Source: Bacteroidota bacterium (GTDB taxonomy: Bacteria > Bacteroidota > Bacteroidia > Chitinophagales > Chitinophagaceae). From it: DNA of 64,000 nt. The stretch is taken from positions 1 to 64,000 of the forward strand of contig CANGEP010000004.1 of assembly GCA_947452905.1 (NCBI GenBank), read 5' to 3'. Both the position numbers and the translations under genes were made by a program. Below are positions 33,683 to 43,795 of this stretch, one piece after another. Every line of letters begins with the position of its first letter. Position 1 is the stretch's first letter. The notes beneath the pieces were generated by a model, which had not been told where the DNA came from, ran no database searches, and saw nothing but the letters and a program-made list of their open reading frames with translations.

Positions 33683-36118
33683 ATGTACGCCGAAATTATC
33701 ATACCCTTAGCCTTACCTAAAAATTATACATGGGCAATCCCTGCTTCCTTGAGTGAAGAAGTGATGGTTGGCATGCGTGTAGAAGTAATGTTAGGCGCTA
33801 CTAAAAGATATGCAGGTATTGTAAAAAATATCAGTGCTCAAAAACCACCCTCCTTTGACCCTAAACCGATTCTCTCCGTATTAGACGAAGCACCTATAGT
33901 GTATAAAGAGCAATTAGCACTTTGGGAGTGGATGGCTAATTATTATATGTGTACCGAAGGGGAAGTCATGCAAGCTGCCATTCCAAGTCATTTGAAAATT
34001 TCAAGCGAAAGTATATTTACTCTAAACGAAGAAGCAGACATAGATGGCAATAAATTGTCAGATGCCGAATATATTGTATCCGAAGCTTTACTAATTAAAA
34101 AAGAGTTAACCATTACTGAAATTCAAAAAATATTAGATCGCAAATCGGTTTATCCTGTTGTTAATAAACTAATTCAAAAAGGAATTTGCTTTGTACAAGA
34201 AAACATGAAGGATAAGTATAAAAGTAAAGAAGAAATTTTTATACTATTACATCCTGAATATCGAAATGAAACTGTGCTAGAGAATTTATTAAATAATTGG
34301 AGTAAGGCACCTAAACAATTGGCTTTATTACTTTCATTTTTGCATCTCGAAAAAACGCAGGCAAGTGTTAAGCAAAAAGATATTTTAGAAAAATCAGGCG
34401 CAAGCCATGCACAGTTAAAAGCGTTAATTGACAAAGGGGTACTTATTGCAGAAAAAAGAAAAATTGACCGATTGTTTTCGGTGCCTAATGCTGGAAATAA
34501 AGATTTTCATCAATTATCACCTGCCCAAAAAGTAGCATTTGAATCCATTCTAGAGAGCCTAACTACGCAATCGGTTCAATTACTTCATGGCATTACAGGT
34601 TCTGGTAAAACGCAAATTTATGTTGCCCTAATTAATGAAATGGTAAAACAGGGGAAGCAAGCTTTGTATATGTTACCCGAAATTGCTTTAACTGCTCAAA
34701 TGATTCGTCGCTTAAAACAATATTTTGGAAATACCATAGCTATCTACCATTCTAAGTTTAATCCTAATGAAAGGGTGGAGATTTGGAATAAAGTTAAATC
34801 GGGTGAAATAAAAATAGTATTGGGCGCAAGATCTGCAATGTTCCTCCCTTATAAAGATTTATCATTAATAATTGTGGACGAAGAACATGATCCTTCCTAT
34901 AAACAACAAGAGCCTGCACCGAGATACCAAGCCAGAGATACCGCTATTTATTATGCCAATCAAATTAAGGCAAAAGTGATATTAGGATCGGCTACCCCTT
35001 CAATTGAATCTTATTACAATGCAGTGAATAAAAAATATGGCTATACGCATTTAACAGAAAGATTTAATGAAGGAGCACTTCCCCTAATTGAACTTATTGA
35101 TACTAAAAAACAACCCGCAGGTACTGCTATTTTAACTCCTGCCCTTTTAGCCGCAATTAAACAAACCATTGACCAAAAAAAACAAGTTATTTTATTCCAA
35201 AATAGGCGTGGTTATTCGGCGTATCTTATTTGTGAAACCTGTGGCTGGATACCTCATTGTAAACATTGTGATGTTACCCTCACTTATCATAAACAAAAAA
35301 ACCTACTCTCTTGTCACTACTGTGGCGCCAGCTATCCTATTACCACTAGTTGTGAAGCTTGTGGTAAACAACATTTTAGACAAAAGAGTTTTGGCACAGA
35401 GCAAATAGAAGAAAAATTAAACCAAGCCTTGCCAGGAATCATTGTAGCTAGAATGGACTTTGATAATGTAAAAGGTAAAAACGAACATGACATTTTAATA
35501 CAACAATTTGAACAAAAACAAATTGATGTACTAGTGGGCACCCAAATGGTGGTTAAAGGTTTGGATTTCGAAAATGTAGACTTGGTGGGTATCGTGGATG
35601 CTGATAGTCTTCTAAATTTTAATCAATACCGTGTTAATGAAAGAGCATTTCAAATGATGGAGCAAGTGAGCGGTAGAGCTGGTAGAAAAAATGCCAATGG
35701 AAAAGTTATTATTCAAGTAAGCCAAACACAACACCCCATAGTTCAATTAGTGCAACAACATGATTATGCCGGATTTTTTAAGTTTGAAATACAAAATCGA
35801 AAAAGCTTTTCCTATCCTCCTTTTAGCAGATTAGTTAGTATTTTATTTAAACATAAAGAAAATACAATTGCCGAAGAAGCGGCCAATCATTTTTTACATT
35901 CTTTAACGCCCGAAATTCAAAAAACTGTTTTAGGTCCAGCCCAACCAGTAGTGAATCGAGTACGAAATAAATACATTTGGGAATTATGTGTAAAAATAAC
36001 TACCCAGTCGACCCAATTACAAATTGCCAAAAAACAATTACTACATTATATTCGTTTATTAGAAGTTCATCCGAGATATAAATCGGTCACGATGGTTATT
36101 GATATTGATCCTAATTAA
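33683..36118 (+). CDS. priA: primosomal replication protein N', helicase PriA
   Basis: 811 residues. An N-terminal DNA 3'-end-binding domain (EIIIPLALPKNYTWAIP) and winged helix are followed by the helicase core with Walker A GITGSGKTQIY and Walker B IIVDEEHDPSYKQQ. An inserted zinc-binding region holds CETCGWIPHCKHC and CHYCG...CEAC, and helicase C motifs follow (VDVLVGTQMVVKGLDFENV; GRAGR). It restarts collapsed replication forks. All eight zinc cysteines are visible. Confidence 0.96.
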   Translation: MYAEIIIPLALPKNYTWAIPASLSEEVMVGMRVEVMLGATKRYAGIVKNISAQKPPSFDPKPILSVLDEAPIVYKEQLALWEWMANYYMCTEGEVMQAAIPSHLKISSESIFTLNEEADIDGNKLSDAEYIVSEALLIKKELTITEIQKILDRKSVYPVVNKLIQKGICFVQENMKDKYKSKEEIFILLHPEYRNETVLENLLNNWSKAPKQLALLLSFLHLEKTQASVKQKDILEKSGASHAQLKALIDKGVLIAEKRKIDRLFSVPNAGNKDFHQLSPAQKVAFESILESLTTQSVQLLHGITGSGKTQIYVALINEMVKQGKQALYMLPEIALTAQMIRRLKQYFGNTIAIYHSKFNPNERVEIWNKVKSGEIKIVLGARSAMFLPYKDLSLIIVDEEHDPSYKQQEPAPRYQARDTAIYYANQIKAKVILGSATPSIESYYNAVNKKYGYTHLTERFNEGALPLIELIDTKKQPAGTAILTPALLAAIKQTIDQKKQVILFQNRRGYSAYLICETCGWIPHCKHCDVTLTYHKQKNLLSCHYCGASYPITTSCEACGKQHFRQKSFGTEQIEEKLNQALPGIIVARMDFDNVKGKNEHDILIQQFEQKQIDVLVGTQMVVKGLDFENVDLVGIVDADSLLNFNQYRVNERAFQMMEQVSGRAGRKNANGKVIIQVSQTQHPIVQLVQQHDYAGFFKFEIQNRKSFSYPPFSRLVSILFKHKENTIAEEAANHFLHSLTPEIQKTVLGPAQPVVNRVRNKYIWELCVKITTQSTQLQIAKKQLLHYIRLLEVHPRYKSVTMVIDIDPN

Positions 36119-36134
36119 AATGTTTAGTACTTAA

Positions 36135-37148
36135 ATGCAGCTACAAGAAAATATATCCTTACAACCTTATCATAGTTTTGCAAGCCAAGAAAAAGCAGCT
36201 TTTTTTAGCATAGTTTCCACTGATATCGAAATGGAAACAGCCATTGCCTGGGCACAAGATAAAGCCATCCCTTTTTTAGTAATCGGTGCAGGAACCAATA
36301 TCGTTTTTACAAAAAATTTTGAGGGACTAATCATTAAAAATGAAATAATGGGTATTCGAAAAACCCATGAGGATGCAAGCCATGTTTACCTTACTGTAGG
36401 TGCAGGAGAAAATTGGCATCACTTAGTTAGCTTCTGTATTCACAAAAGCTGGGGAGGTATTGAAAACTTAAGTTTAATACCCGGCACAGTGGGTGCTGCA
36501 CCTATTCAAAATATAGGAGCCTATGGCGTTGAAGTAGGTGAAGCAATTGAGCATGTAACCGCTTTTGATACCCTAATTGACCAGTGGATTACACTAACAA
36601 AAGCTGACTGCTTATTTGGTTATCGAGATAGTATTTTTAAGCAACAAAAAAATAGATACCTCATTTCGGAACTGTCATTTAAATTAAATAAGCAGCCTAA
36701 TTTTAAAACTGATTATGGCGTTATCAGAGATAGACTTCATGATATGGGGGTTAAAACACTAAGTCTCGAAGCAATTTCAAATGCCATAATACATATTCGC
36801 AGCCAAAAATTACCTGATCCAAAACTAATTGGAAATGCAGGTAGCTTTTTTAAAAACCCTACTGTAAGTAAAGAGCAATACGAAAAATTGCAAGTACAAT
36901 ACCCCAAATTAGTCGCTTACCCCATAAGTGACAATAGCTATAAAATCGCTGCAGGATGGCTTATTGAAAACTGTGGCTTTAAAGGGGTTCGAAAAGGCAA
37001 TGTTGGCTGTTACGAAAAACAAGCTTTAGTAATTGTTAGCTATGGAATTGAATCGGGCCAAGAAGTAAATCATTTTTCTCAAGAAATAATTGATACTGTT
37101 TTAAAAGTTTATGATATTGAACTTGAAAGAGAAGTAAATATTTATTAA
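36135..37148 (+). CDS. murB: UDP-N-acetylenolpyruvoylglucosamine reductase
   Basis: 337 residues, long type I form. The FAD-binding loop is FLVIGAGTNIVFT, followed by GIENLSLIPGTVGAAPIQNIGAYGVE. The substrate-binding domain has CLFGYRDSIFKQ, with the conserved Tyr, and LPDPKLIGNAGSFFKNP with the proton-donor Ser. The conserved C-terminal IAAGWLIENCGFKG is present. It makes UDP-MurNAc for peptidoglycan. It starts 16 bases after priA and ends at a shared bidirectional terminator. Confidence 0.96.
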   Translation: MQLQENISLQPYHSFASQEKAAFFSIVSTDIEMETAIAWAQDKAIPFLVIGAGTNIVFTKNFEGLIIKNEIMGIRKTHEDASHVYLTVGAGENWHHLVSFCIHKSWGGIENLSLIPGTVGAAPIQNIGAYGVEVGEAIEHVTAFDTLIDQWITLTKADCLFGYRDSIFKQQKNRYLISELSFKLNKQPNFKTDYGVIRDRLHDMGVKTLSLEAISNAIIHIRSQKLPDPKLIGNAGSFFKNPTVSKEQYEKLQVQYPKLVAYPISDNSYKIAAGWLIENCGFKGVRKGNVGCYEKQALVIVSYGIESGQEVNHFSQEIIDTVLKVYDIELEREVNIY

Positions 37149-37180
37149 AAAATAAGAGCTCCTCATGGAGCTCTTATTTT
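37149..37180. terminator. bidirectional terminator between murB and the OmpA gene
   Basis: A 14-base-pair stem (37149-37162 with 37167-37180, loop TCAT) with A-run on the left and T-run on the right, placed between convergent genes ending at 37148 and 37186. Confidence 0.9.
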
Positions 37181-37185
37181 TTATT

Positions 37186-38475
37186 TTAGTATTTAGCGTT
37201 TAAATCTGTTCTTCTATTTTTTGCACGACCCTTAGCTGTTTTATTATCTGCAATGGGCTTTGTATCGGCAAAACCCTCTTTTATTAATCTTGCTGGGCTA
37301 ATACCTTTCTTAACTAAATACTTATATACCACCGTTGCTCTTTTTTCAGAAAGCGGTTGGTTAACTTTTTTAGAACCAACATTGTCGGTATTTCCACCTA
37401 ATAATAAAGTAATATTAGTATAGGTATTCAACAATGAAATAACTGAATCTAATCCAGCGAAGTTCTTTTTAGATAGAATTACTTTACCAGAAGCAAATTT
37501 TAAATTACTTGCCGCTTGTTCTAATAAAGGTTGGATATCAATACATCCATTATTTCCTGCAATACCTGGGGTATTAGGACACTTGTCAACTTCATCATTA
37601 ATACCATCTTTATCAGTATCTGGTATTGGACATCCACCATATCTTGTTAAACCTGAAACTGTAGGACATTTATCCATCTCATCATTAATGCCATCTTTAT
37701 CGGTATCCGGAATAGGACATCCTTTATACTTAACAGTACCCGCCTGATTAGGACATTTATCTAATTCATCGTCTACTCCATCATTATCTGAATCCGGAAT
37801 AGGACATCCATTGTATTTTGCTAAGCCCTTTTGATTAGGACATTGGTCTAAACTATCCACTACTCCATCATTATCACCATCCACTCTAACTGGTGCGTCT
37901 GGAATGATAACAGGTTTTTTATCTTTTAATTTTAATGGAAGAGAATAACCAATAGAATAATTTTGATGCATTTTAGTAATCGGCGATACTTCGGCATTAT
38001 GCGTAGCTTGTAAAAACAAGAAAGATCCTTGTTTTGATTTCACTTGTACCCCTAAACCTACTGGAAAATAAGCTGTATAATAAGAAAAATGATCAGCGCC
38101 TACACCTAAGCCTGCTGTTATATAAGGTACTATCGCTTGCTCTTCTGATCTTAATTTATAATTAAAGTTAAAATCCCATGAAATATAATCCTGCGCTTTA
38201 GTTGCAGCAGGCACTTTTAAGGAAGTGTAATACGGATACTTTAAAGAAGCAAATTGAAAATTACTAACAATATCTAAATTTTTAGTCCAGCCTTGGATAT
38301 ATCCAATGCCAAAATTCATACCTGATTGTGTTAAACCATCGGTATGATTTGTTTTTTTGAAATTAAGTGCCCCTAACTTAATAATGATGGCTGATTTTTT
38401 TATGGCATTCGTGTCCTGTGCTTTTATTTGTAATCCAAAAGCAAAAAGGCTTAAAAAAAGAATGGTTTTTTTCAT
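37186..38475 (-). CDS. OmpA family protein with thrombospondin type 3 repeats
   Basis: 429 residues. A signal peptide (MKKTILFLSLFAFGLQIKAQ) and an N-terminal beta-barrel of about 170 residues come first. A calcium-binding type 3 repeat linker follows, with about four copies of DxDxDGxxDxxDxCP (DGDNDGVVDSLDQCPNQ, DSDNDGVDDELDKCPN, DTDKDGINDEMDKCP, DTDKDGINDEVDKCPN). The OmpA C-terminal peptidoglycan-binding domain ends it (LLGGNTDNVGSKKVNQPLSEKRATVV; GRAKNRRTDL). It ties the outer membrane to the cell wall. It lies 43 bases downstream of rlpA on the same strand. Confidence 0.94.
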   Translation of the reverse strand: MKKTILFLSLFAFGLQIKAQDTNAIKKSAIIIKLGALNFKKTNHTDGLTQSGMNFGIGYIQGWTKNLDIVSNFQFASLKYPYYTSLKVPAATKAQDYISWDFNFNYKLRSEEQAIVPYITAGLGVGADHFSYYTAYFPVGLGVQVKSKQGSFLFLQATHNAEVSPITKMHQNYSIGYSLPLKLKDKKPVIIPDAPVRVDGDNDGVVDSLDQCPNQKGLAKYNGCPIPDSDNDGVDDELDKCPNQAGTVKYKGCPIPDTDKDGINDEMDKCPTVSGLTRYGGCPIPDTDKDGINDEVDKCPNTPGIAGNNGCIDIQPLLEQAASNLKFASGKVILSKKNFAGLDSVISLLNTYTNITLLLGGNTDNVGSKKVNQPLSEKRATVVYKYLVKKGISPARLIKEGFADTKPIADNKTAKGRAKNRRTDLNAKY

Positions 38476-38517
38476 AGTATTGTATTAACACCACAAAAAT
38501 AACACTAAATTATTATA

Positions 38518-39003
38518 TTAAAGATTTTTGGGATTAGTCTTTGAATGCCCCAATGCTTCCACAGATACTTTCACAATGCCGTTGGCTCTAAGTCCCATCT
38601 TATGCGCTGCCACATAACTTAAATCAATCACTCTACCTTTTCTTAACATCGCAGGATGCATTCTGTCATTAATTCTTACTAATAAACTATGCCCATTTTT
38701 TAAATTAGTAACTCTTACTAAAGTGTTTAATTTAAACAAATTACAAGCAGCAGTATATCTATTATTATGATAATGCTCTCCCGTGGAAGTCCAAGTTCCT
38801 TCTAAACTTTTACTATAAAAACTAGCTATCCCTTCAACCCTATTTAACTCAATAGTGATTCTGTTAGTATCAATTTTTTTTTGATACTTTTTAATCATTT
38901 GACTATCCAAGAAATTCTCAGAGGTTAAACTATTAGGATAAATATTTTGTGCCCTAGTTAAACAAGACAATAACAAGAATCCTATTATAAATTTTACTTT
39001 CAT
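38518..39003 (-). CDS. rlpA: RlpA-like double-psi beta-barrel protein
   Basis: 161 residues with a signal peptide (MKVKFIIGFLLLSCLTRAQ). The double-psi beta-barrel domain spans about 55-150: GIASFYSKSLEGTWTSTGEHY, YTAACNLFKLNTLVRVTNL and VRINDRMHPAMLRKGRVIDLSY. The Asp in NDR is kept as in RlpA. RlpA proteins bind or cleave denuded glycan strands; there is no SPOR domain here. It is encoded seven bases after the DUF952 gene. Confidence 0.88.
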   Translation of the reverse strand: MKVKFIIGFLLLSCLTRAQNIYPNSLTSENFLDSQMIKKYQKKIDTNRITIELNRVEGIASFYSKSLEGTWTSTGEHYHNNRYTAACNLFKLNTLVRVTNLKNGHSLLVRINDRMHPAMLRKGRVIDLSYVAAHKMGLRANGIVKVSVEALGHSKTNPKNL

Positions 39004-39009
39004 AATTTG

Positions 39010-39318
39010 TTAGGCGATAGAAATTACTTCTACTACACTATCTAAATTAAGGGCTCCATAAATATGTGGAAATAACTCATCTAAATCGACCGCTAATTCG
39101 AATAAAACGGGTCGGCTTACTTTAGCTTTCTCAATTTTTAATTTTACCAACCCTGATTGACCTTTGTAAAATCTATCCAATACGCCCTCTATTTGTCTCT
39201 CAATGGAGCAATGTATAAATCCCTCCTGCTCATACCCTGCAGGGGTATATTCACCTTTTATTTTTGCTTGCTCCCACTCTTTTAAAGTGGTTACATGATA
39301 AATATATTCGCTTTCCAT
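39010..39318 (-). CDS. DUF952 family protein
   Basis: 102 residues: YIYHVTTLKEWEQA, YEQEGFIHCSIERQIEGVLDRFYKG, LFELAVDLDELFPHIYGALNLDSVVEV. These motifs define the DUF952 family, small cytosolic proteins with a fold related to ADP-ribosyltransferase-like or glutathione transferase-adjacent families; the activity is unknown. It lies six bases after aroC and seven before rlpA, so may be carried on the aro transcript. Confidence 0.85.
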   Translation of the reverse strand: MESEYIYHVTTLKEWEQAKIKGEYTPAGYEQEGFIHCSIERQIEGVLDRFYKGQSGLVKLKIEKAKVSRPVLFELAVDLDELFPHIYGALNLDSVVEVISIA

Positions 39319-39324
39319 AGTTTT

Positions 39325-40320
39325 TTATTTTAATACTCTTGGAATATGTTGTTCTAAAATCATTAAATCTGTAAGCACTATGGCAGTTACCGCTTCCAAG
39401 ACTACGGGAACTCTTAATGCTATACATAAATCGTGTCTTCCTTTTACCGAAAATATTTCTTGTTCATTGGTTTCCCAGTTCCAAGTGGTTTGCTCTTTTG
39501 GAGTAGAGGATGTGGGTTTAACGGCAATTCTAAATATCAAATCATTTCCATTAGTATACCCACCAACCACACCTCCTGCATGATTTGTTTTTGTTTTACC
39601 AGAAGCATCTTCAATGGCATCATTATGATCCACCCCAAACATATTGGCTGCTGCAAATCCAGTCCCAAATTCAATGCCTCTTATGGCCGGAATCGCAAAA
39701 ACTGCATGACTAATTAACGACTCTACCGAATTAAAAAAATGTTCTCCTAACCCAATAGGTAAGCCTTTCACTACACATTCTACAATTCCACCCACACTGT
39801 CTTTTTGATCAATGGCTTTTTGCAACCCTTTTTCTAAATCCGTTTCACCGCCAATGCTCACTATATTTGCTTCTACTTTAATATCTTTTAAAAGCTTTTT
39901 TGCAATTACCCCTGCACCTACTAATGCCGCTGTTAATCGTCCACTAAAATGTCCTCCTCCTCTATAATCTTCAAAACCCCCAAATTTATGATGTGCAGTA
40001 AAGTCGGAATGACCAGGACGAGGTACCGATCTTTGCTTTTCATAATCGCCACTACGCGTATTATTATTTTCAAAAATCATGGTAATAGGTGCGCCTGTAC
40101 TTCTATCATTAAAAATACCTGACTTAAAAATGGGCATATCATCCTCTTGTCGAGGCGTGGTCCCTTTTTGTTTTCCTCCTTTTCGGCGTTCCATATCAGT
40201 CACAAAATCGGACGACTCAATAGTTAATCCAGCAGGGCATCCATCCACTACAATCCCTACACAGGCACCGTGCGATTCTCCAAAAATTTGTACTTTAAAA
40301 AAGGTTCCAAAACTATTCAT
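39325..40320 (-). CDS. aroC: chorismate synthase
   Basis: 331 residues. Signature segments: FGESHGACVGIVVDGCPAGL near the start, then PRPGHSDFTAHHKFGGFEDYRGGGHFSGR and HAGGVVGGYTNGNDLIFRIAVKPTSS. It converts 5-enolpyruvylshikimate-3-phosphate to chorismate using reduced FMN. It is at the downstream end of the aromatic block, 30 bases after aroA. Confidence 0.97.
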   Translation of the reverse strand: MNSFGTFFKVQIFGESHGACVGIVVDGCPAGLTIESSDFVTDMERRKGGKQKGTTPRQEDDMPIFKSGIFNDRSTGAPITMIFENNNTRSGDYEKQRSVPRPGHSDFTAHHKFGGFEDYRGGGHFSGRLTAALVGAGVIAKKLLKDIKVEANIVSIGGETDLEKGLQKAIDQKDSVGGIVECVVKGLPIGLGEHFFNSVESLISHAVFAIPAIRGIEFGTGFAAANMFGVDHNDAIEDASGKTKTNHAGGVVGGYTNGNDLIFRIAVKPTSSTPKEQTTWNWETNEQEIFSVKGRHDLCIALRVPVVLEAVTAIVLTDLMILEQHIPRVLK

Positions 40321-40350
40321 ATACTATTCTCAAATGTTAAGTTAATCAAT

Positions 40351-41631
40351 TTATTCAATAGTCACACTAGCTCCTAAATGCTGTAAATGGTCAAAAAAAT
40401 CGGTATACGATTTATTAACTGCTTCAGCCTCAGTGATTTTAACGGGGCTATTTGCTTTTAATGCAGCTACAGCACATGCCATAGCAATACGGTGATCATG
40501 CTGAGAAAAAACAGTTCCGCCCTCTATTTCTCCTCCTCCATGAACTTTCATGATATCTCCTTCTAAATCTATTTGAATACCCATTTTAGCAAATTCTGTT
40601 TGCAAAGTAATCCCTCTATCGCTTTCTTTGTGCGCCAAACGATTAACCCCTTTAATCTCAGTAACGCCCTTACATACAGCAGCTAATGCCACTAAGGGGG
40701 GAAATAAATCGGGGCAATCTGTTGCATCAAAAACAAAAGCTCTTAATGTATTTTTTTCATCGGCAGAACCAATTAAAATTCCATCTTCTTCAATGGCCAT
40801 GGGTGTATTCGAATTTTGTAAAGCCTGCATAACTGCTTTATCGGCTTGCGTAGAGTCCATCTGCAATCCCTTTACTTTAATGGGACCCGCAATGGCACCA
40901 GCCACTAATAAAAAAGCTGCACCACTCCAATCCCCCTCTACCGTATATTCAATATGAGTAGCCAGAGGTTCATGCGCATGAAATTCAAACTGTTCATAAT
41001 TATTATGACTCAGTTTCCATCCAAAAGATTTTAAAACCGCTAAGGTTAAATCAATATAAGGTTTGCTTTTTAATTCTTTCACTTTAATCACAGCTCCTTG
41101 AGAATTACTGGCAGCATAAGCCATTAATAAACCAGTTAAGAATTGTGAACTTAATGAACCATCCACCGTTATACTTGCAGGCGCTTGTAAAGGCCCTTGA
41201 ATTTGAATGGGTAAAAAACCTGCTTGTGACTTTATCTTCACCCCTAATAAAGGCAAAATCTCATCAAAAAAATGCATGGGTCGTTTCACTAAACTTCCCT
41301 TGCCATTAATGGTAATAGGCTCTTTACTTAGTGCAGCAATCGGGGTAAACATACGAATACCTAAACCACTTTCCCCGCAATTCATTTCGGGACCTACGGG
41401 TTGAACACCTTTTGAATGAATAATAAATTTACCTACTTCATTTTGTACTATAGCACCCAGTTTTTGAATTACATCAATAGCCGCTAAATCATCATTGGAA
41501 TGACCGGGATTTAAAATAGTAGTAGTACCCACATGCAATAATGCAGCAGCACATGCTCTTTGCATACTACTCTTGCTGGCAGGCGCCACTTGAGCACCTT
41601 TTAATTTACCTGGATACACAATCGCAATCAT
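40351..41631 (-). CDS. aroA: 5-enolpyruvylshikimate-3-phosphate synthase
   Basis: 426 residues. SKSSMQRACAAALL is the substrate-binding N-terminal motif, GESGLGIRMFTPIAAL the second, and the C-terminal domain has DCPDLFPPLVALAAVCKG, RLAHKESDRG and HDHRIAMACAVAAL. It joins phosphoenolpyruvate to shikimate-3-phosphate. The first motif has SKS-SMQR where the family usually has SKSxTxR, a conservative change. It starts one base downstream of the aroB stop. Confidence 0.96.
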   Translation of the reverse strand: MIAIVYPGKLKGAQVAPASKSSMQRACAAALLHVGTTTILNPGHSNDDLAAIDVIQKLGAIVQNEVGKFIIHSKGVQPVGPEMNCGESGLGIRMFTPIAALSKEPITINGKGSLVKRPMHFFDEILPLLGVKIKSQAGFLPIQIQGPLQAPASITVDGSLSSQFLTGLLMAYAASNSQGAVIKVKELKSKPYIDLTLAVLKSFGWKLSHNNYEQFEFHAHEPLATHIEYTVEGDWSGAAFLLVAGAIAGPIKVKGLQMDSTQADKAVMQALQNSNTPMAIEEDGILIGSADEKNTLRAFVFDATDCPDLFPPLVALAAVCKGVTEIKGVNRLAHKESDRGITLQTEFAKMGIQIDLEGDIMKVHGGGEIEGGTVFSQHDHRIAMACAVAALKANSPVKITEAEAVNKSYTDFFDHLQHLGASVTIE

Positions 41632-41632
41632 C

Positions 41633-42655
41633 TTATGAATACAACTTTATAAGTTTATATAATGTTTTCATGGATATGGTCTCTGTTACTGCTTTACCTA
41701 TTTTAGTAAGTAAAACATACTGCATACCCTTGGCAGCATTCTTTTTATCTTTCTGCATTATTTCCATAGCTGCATCTACATCAAAATGCATAGCAGTAGG
41801 TAATCCATATTTTTTAAAGGCTTCTACCAATAATCCTACTTCGGAAAATCCATTTAGCACTTGAGAAATTTTAGCCGCATACACCATACCTATACTAATA
41901 GCATGCCCATGTAATAAAGCATGTTCGTTTTCAATGGCATGCCCAAGTGTGTGTCCAAAATTTAACAGTTTACGATCTCCTTTTTCAAATTCATCTTGCT
42001 GAACCACTTTGGCTTTGATCATCAAGTTTTTTTCGATAAGCGTAATTAATGCTTTTCTATTTTTTTGATAAAAAACCAAATCATGACTTGCTAACTCTTT
42101 CATCATCTTGGCATCCTTAATGGCAGCATGTTTGATAACTTCTGCAAAACCATTCTCCCATTGATGATGGGGCAGCGATGCTAAAAAGCTAAAATCGTAT
42201 AATAAGAACTGAGGCTGTCTAATAAGCCCCACCATGTTTTTATACAAACCTACATCAATGCCATTTTTTCCTCCAATGGATGCATCTACCATGGCAAGAA
42301 TAGTAGTAGGTACAAAACCTACTGCCACTCCTCTCATATAAATTCCTGCCACATACCCAACCATATCTGTTACTACGCCTCCTCCTACTCCAATAAGGAT
42401 AGTTTGACGATTAGCTCCAAAATTAAGTAAGGCTTCGATGATAAATTCAACAGTAGCTTGATGCTTATGTTCTTCGCCAGCAGGAATAACAATTGTCTTT
42501 TTACGTGCAAACTTTTTTTCATGCAATGCATAAACATTCTCATCAGTGATATAGATCGCGTCTTGGCTACCTATAATTTTAGTAATGGATGCAAACTTTC
42601 CGTCAATAATAAAATTGACAACAGTACTCGAAAATTTAAGTTTTACAGTTTTCAT
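41633..42655 (-). CDS. aroB: 3-dehydroquinate synthase
   Basis: 340 residues. NAD-binding IPAGEEHKHQATVEFI and GGGVVTDMVGYVAGIYMRGV with FVPTTILAMVDASIGGKNGID are followed by metal-ligand motifs GFAEVIKHA and NFGHTLGHAIE. The enzyme makes the first ring of the shikimate pathway from DAHP. It lies eight bases after the DAHP synthase gene and overlaps none. Confidence 0.96.
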   Translation of the reverse strand: MKTVKLKFSSTVVNFIIDGKFASITKIIGSQDAIYITDENVYALHEKKFARKKTIVIPAGEEHKHQATVEFIIEALLNFGANRQTILIGVGGGVVTDMVGYVAGIYMRGVAVGFVPTTILAMVDASIGGKNGIDVGLYKNMVGLIRQPQFLLYDFSFLASLPHHQWENGFAEVIKHAAIKDAKMMKELASHDLVFYQKNRKALITLIEKNLMIKAKVVQQDEFEKGDRKLLNFGHTLGHAIENEHALLHGHAISIGMVYAAKISQVLNGFSEVGLLVEAFKKYGLPTAMHFDVDAAMEIMQKDKKNAAKGMQYVLLTKIGKAVTETISMKTLYKLIKLYS

Positions 42656-42663
42656 GTAAATAA

Positions 42664-43749
42664 TTAGTTATTCATTATTTTATTCTGTTGGTTAATACTT
42701 TCCATATGAACGGCGTCCATGTATTTGGTAATAAAATCTTCACTCAATCCCATTTTATTGCCCTTAACCACTGCACGTTCTAATATTTCATTCCAACGAT
42801 TAGTTTGTAAAATTGTGATATCGTTGTTCTTTTTATATTCTCCAATTTTTTGGGCTACTTTCATGCGTGTAGATAATACTTGCAACAACTCGTCATCTAA
42901 CTGATTAATTTGTTGGCGGAATTTTTCTAATGCACTATGGAAATCCTCATTGGCAACGTCTTCTTTTCTCCAAGTCATGCTTCCCAACATTTGCTTTAAA
43001 ACCTCAGGTGTAATTTGTTGCTTAGCATCACTCCAAGCATTATCAGGATCAACATGTGACTCAATAATTAACCCATCGAAATCTAAATCAATAGCTTGTT
43101 GAGCCACTGCTTGTAAAATATCTCTACGACCACAAATATGAGAAGGATCGTTTATCATTGGAACACCAGGAAAACGACGTTTCATCTCGATAGCCAAATG
43201 CCACATGGGTGCATTACGGAATTCTGTATTACCATATGAACTAAATCCTCTATGGATTAATCCTAAATCTTCGATACCTGCTTTGGCAATACGCTCCATT
43301 CCACCTACCCATAATTCTAAATCTGGATTTAAAGGGTTTTTGATTAATACAGGAACTTTAACACCTCTTAATGCATCTGCAATTTCTTGCACACTAAATG
43401 GATTCACAGTAGTTCTTGCACCTACCCATAAAACATCAACATCAAAATGCAAAGCATCTTCTACTTGTTTAGCAGTTGCCACTTCAACAGCTACTGGCAT
43501 ACCAGTTTCTTTTTTTGCTTGCTGTAACCAAGGCAACCCTTTAGTGCCAATCCCTTCAAAACTTCCAGGACGAGTTCTAGGTTTCCAAATACCAGCTCGC
43601 ATAATATCAACTTTGCCTGTGGCAGCTAAACCACGAGCAGTAGCCATTACTTGTTCTTCTGTTTCTGCACTACAAGGACCAGAAATAATTAATGGTGCTT
43701 TTTTTAAGAGTGCGCTTACTTTTTGTTGTTGTTCAGTTAAAGTTCCCAT
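42664..43749 (-). CDS. DAHP synthase fused to chorismate mutase
   Basis: 361 residues from ATG at 43749 (MGTLTEQQQKVSALL); an in-frame TTG nine bases upstream is less likely. Residues about 15-255 form the DAHP synthase barrel (PLIISGPCSAETEEQ, RAGIWKPRTRPGSFEG, LIHRGFSSYG, DPSHICGRRDI, LIIESHVDPDNAWSDAKQQ). Residues about 270-355 are an AroQ-type chorismate mutase (FRQQINQLDDELLQVLSTRMKVAQKIGEYK, DFITKYMDAVHMESI). It combines the first shikimate step with the branch step to prephenate; the mutase part may also serve for feedback inhibition. The fusion is normal in Bacteroidota. Confidence 0.95.
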   Translation of the reverse strand: MGTLTEQQQKVSALLKKAPLIISGPCSAETEEQVMATARGLAATGKVDIMRAGIWKPRTRPGSFEGIGTKGLPWLQQAKKETGMPVAVEVATAKQVEDALHFDVDVLWVGARTTVNPFSVQEIADALRGVKVPVLIKNPLNPDLELWVGGMERIAKAGIEDLGLIHRGFSSYGNTEFRNAPMWHLAIEMKRRFPGVPMINDPSHICGRRDILQAVAQQAIDLDFDGLIIESHVDPDNAWSDAKQQITPEVLKQMLGSMTWRKEDVANEDFHSALEKFRQQINQLDDELLQVLSTRMKVAQKIGEYKKNNDITILQTNRWNEILERAVVKGNKMGLSEDFITKYMDAVHMESINQQNKIMNN

Positions 43750-43795
43750 TTTAGCCAATTTTAAATATTTGAATTATTGTTTTTATATGAATGTA

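Noticed and set aside
37560-37900. Short repeats as a CRISPR-like array
   Set aside because: They are coding repeats for the thrombospondin type 3 motifs of the OmpA protein, in frame and with varied bases.
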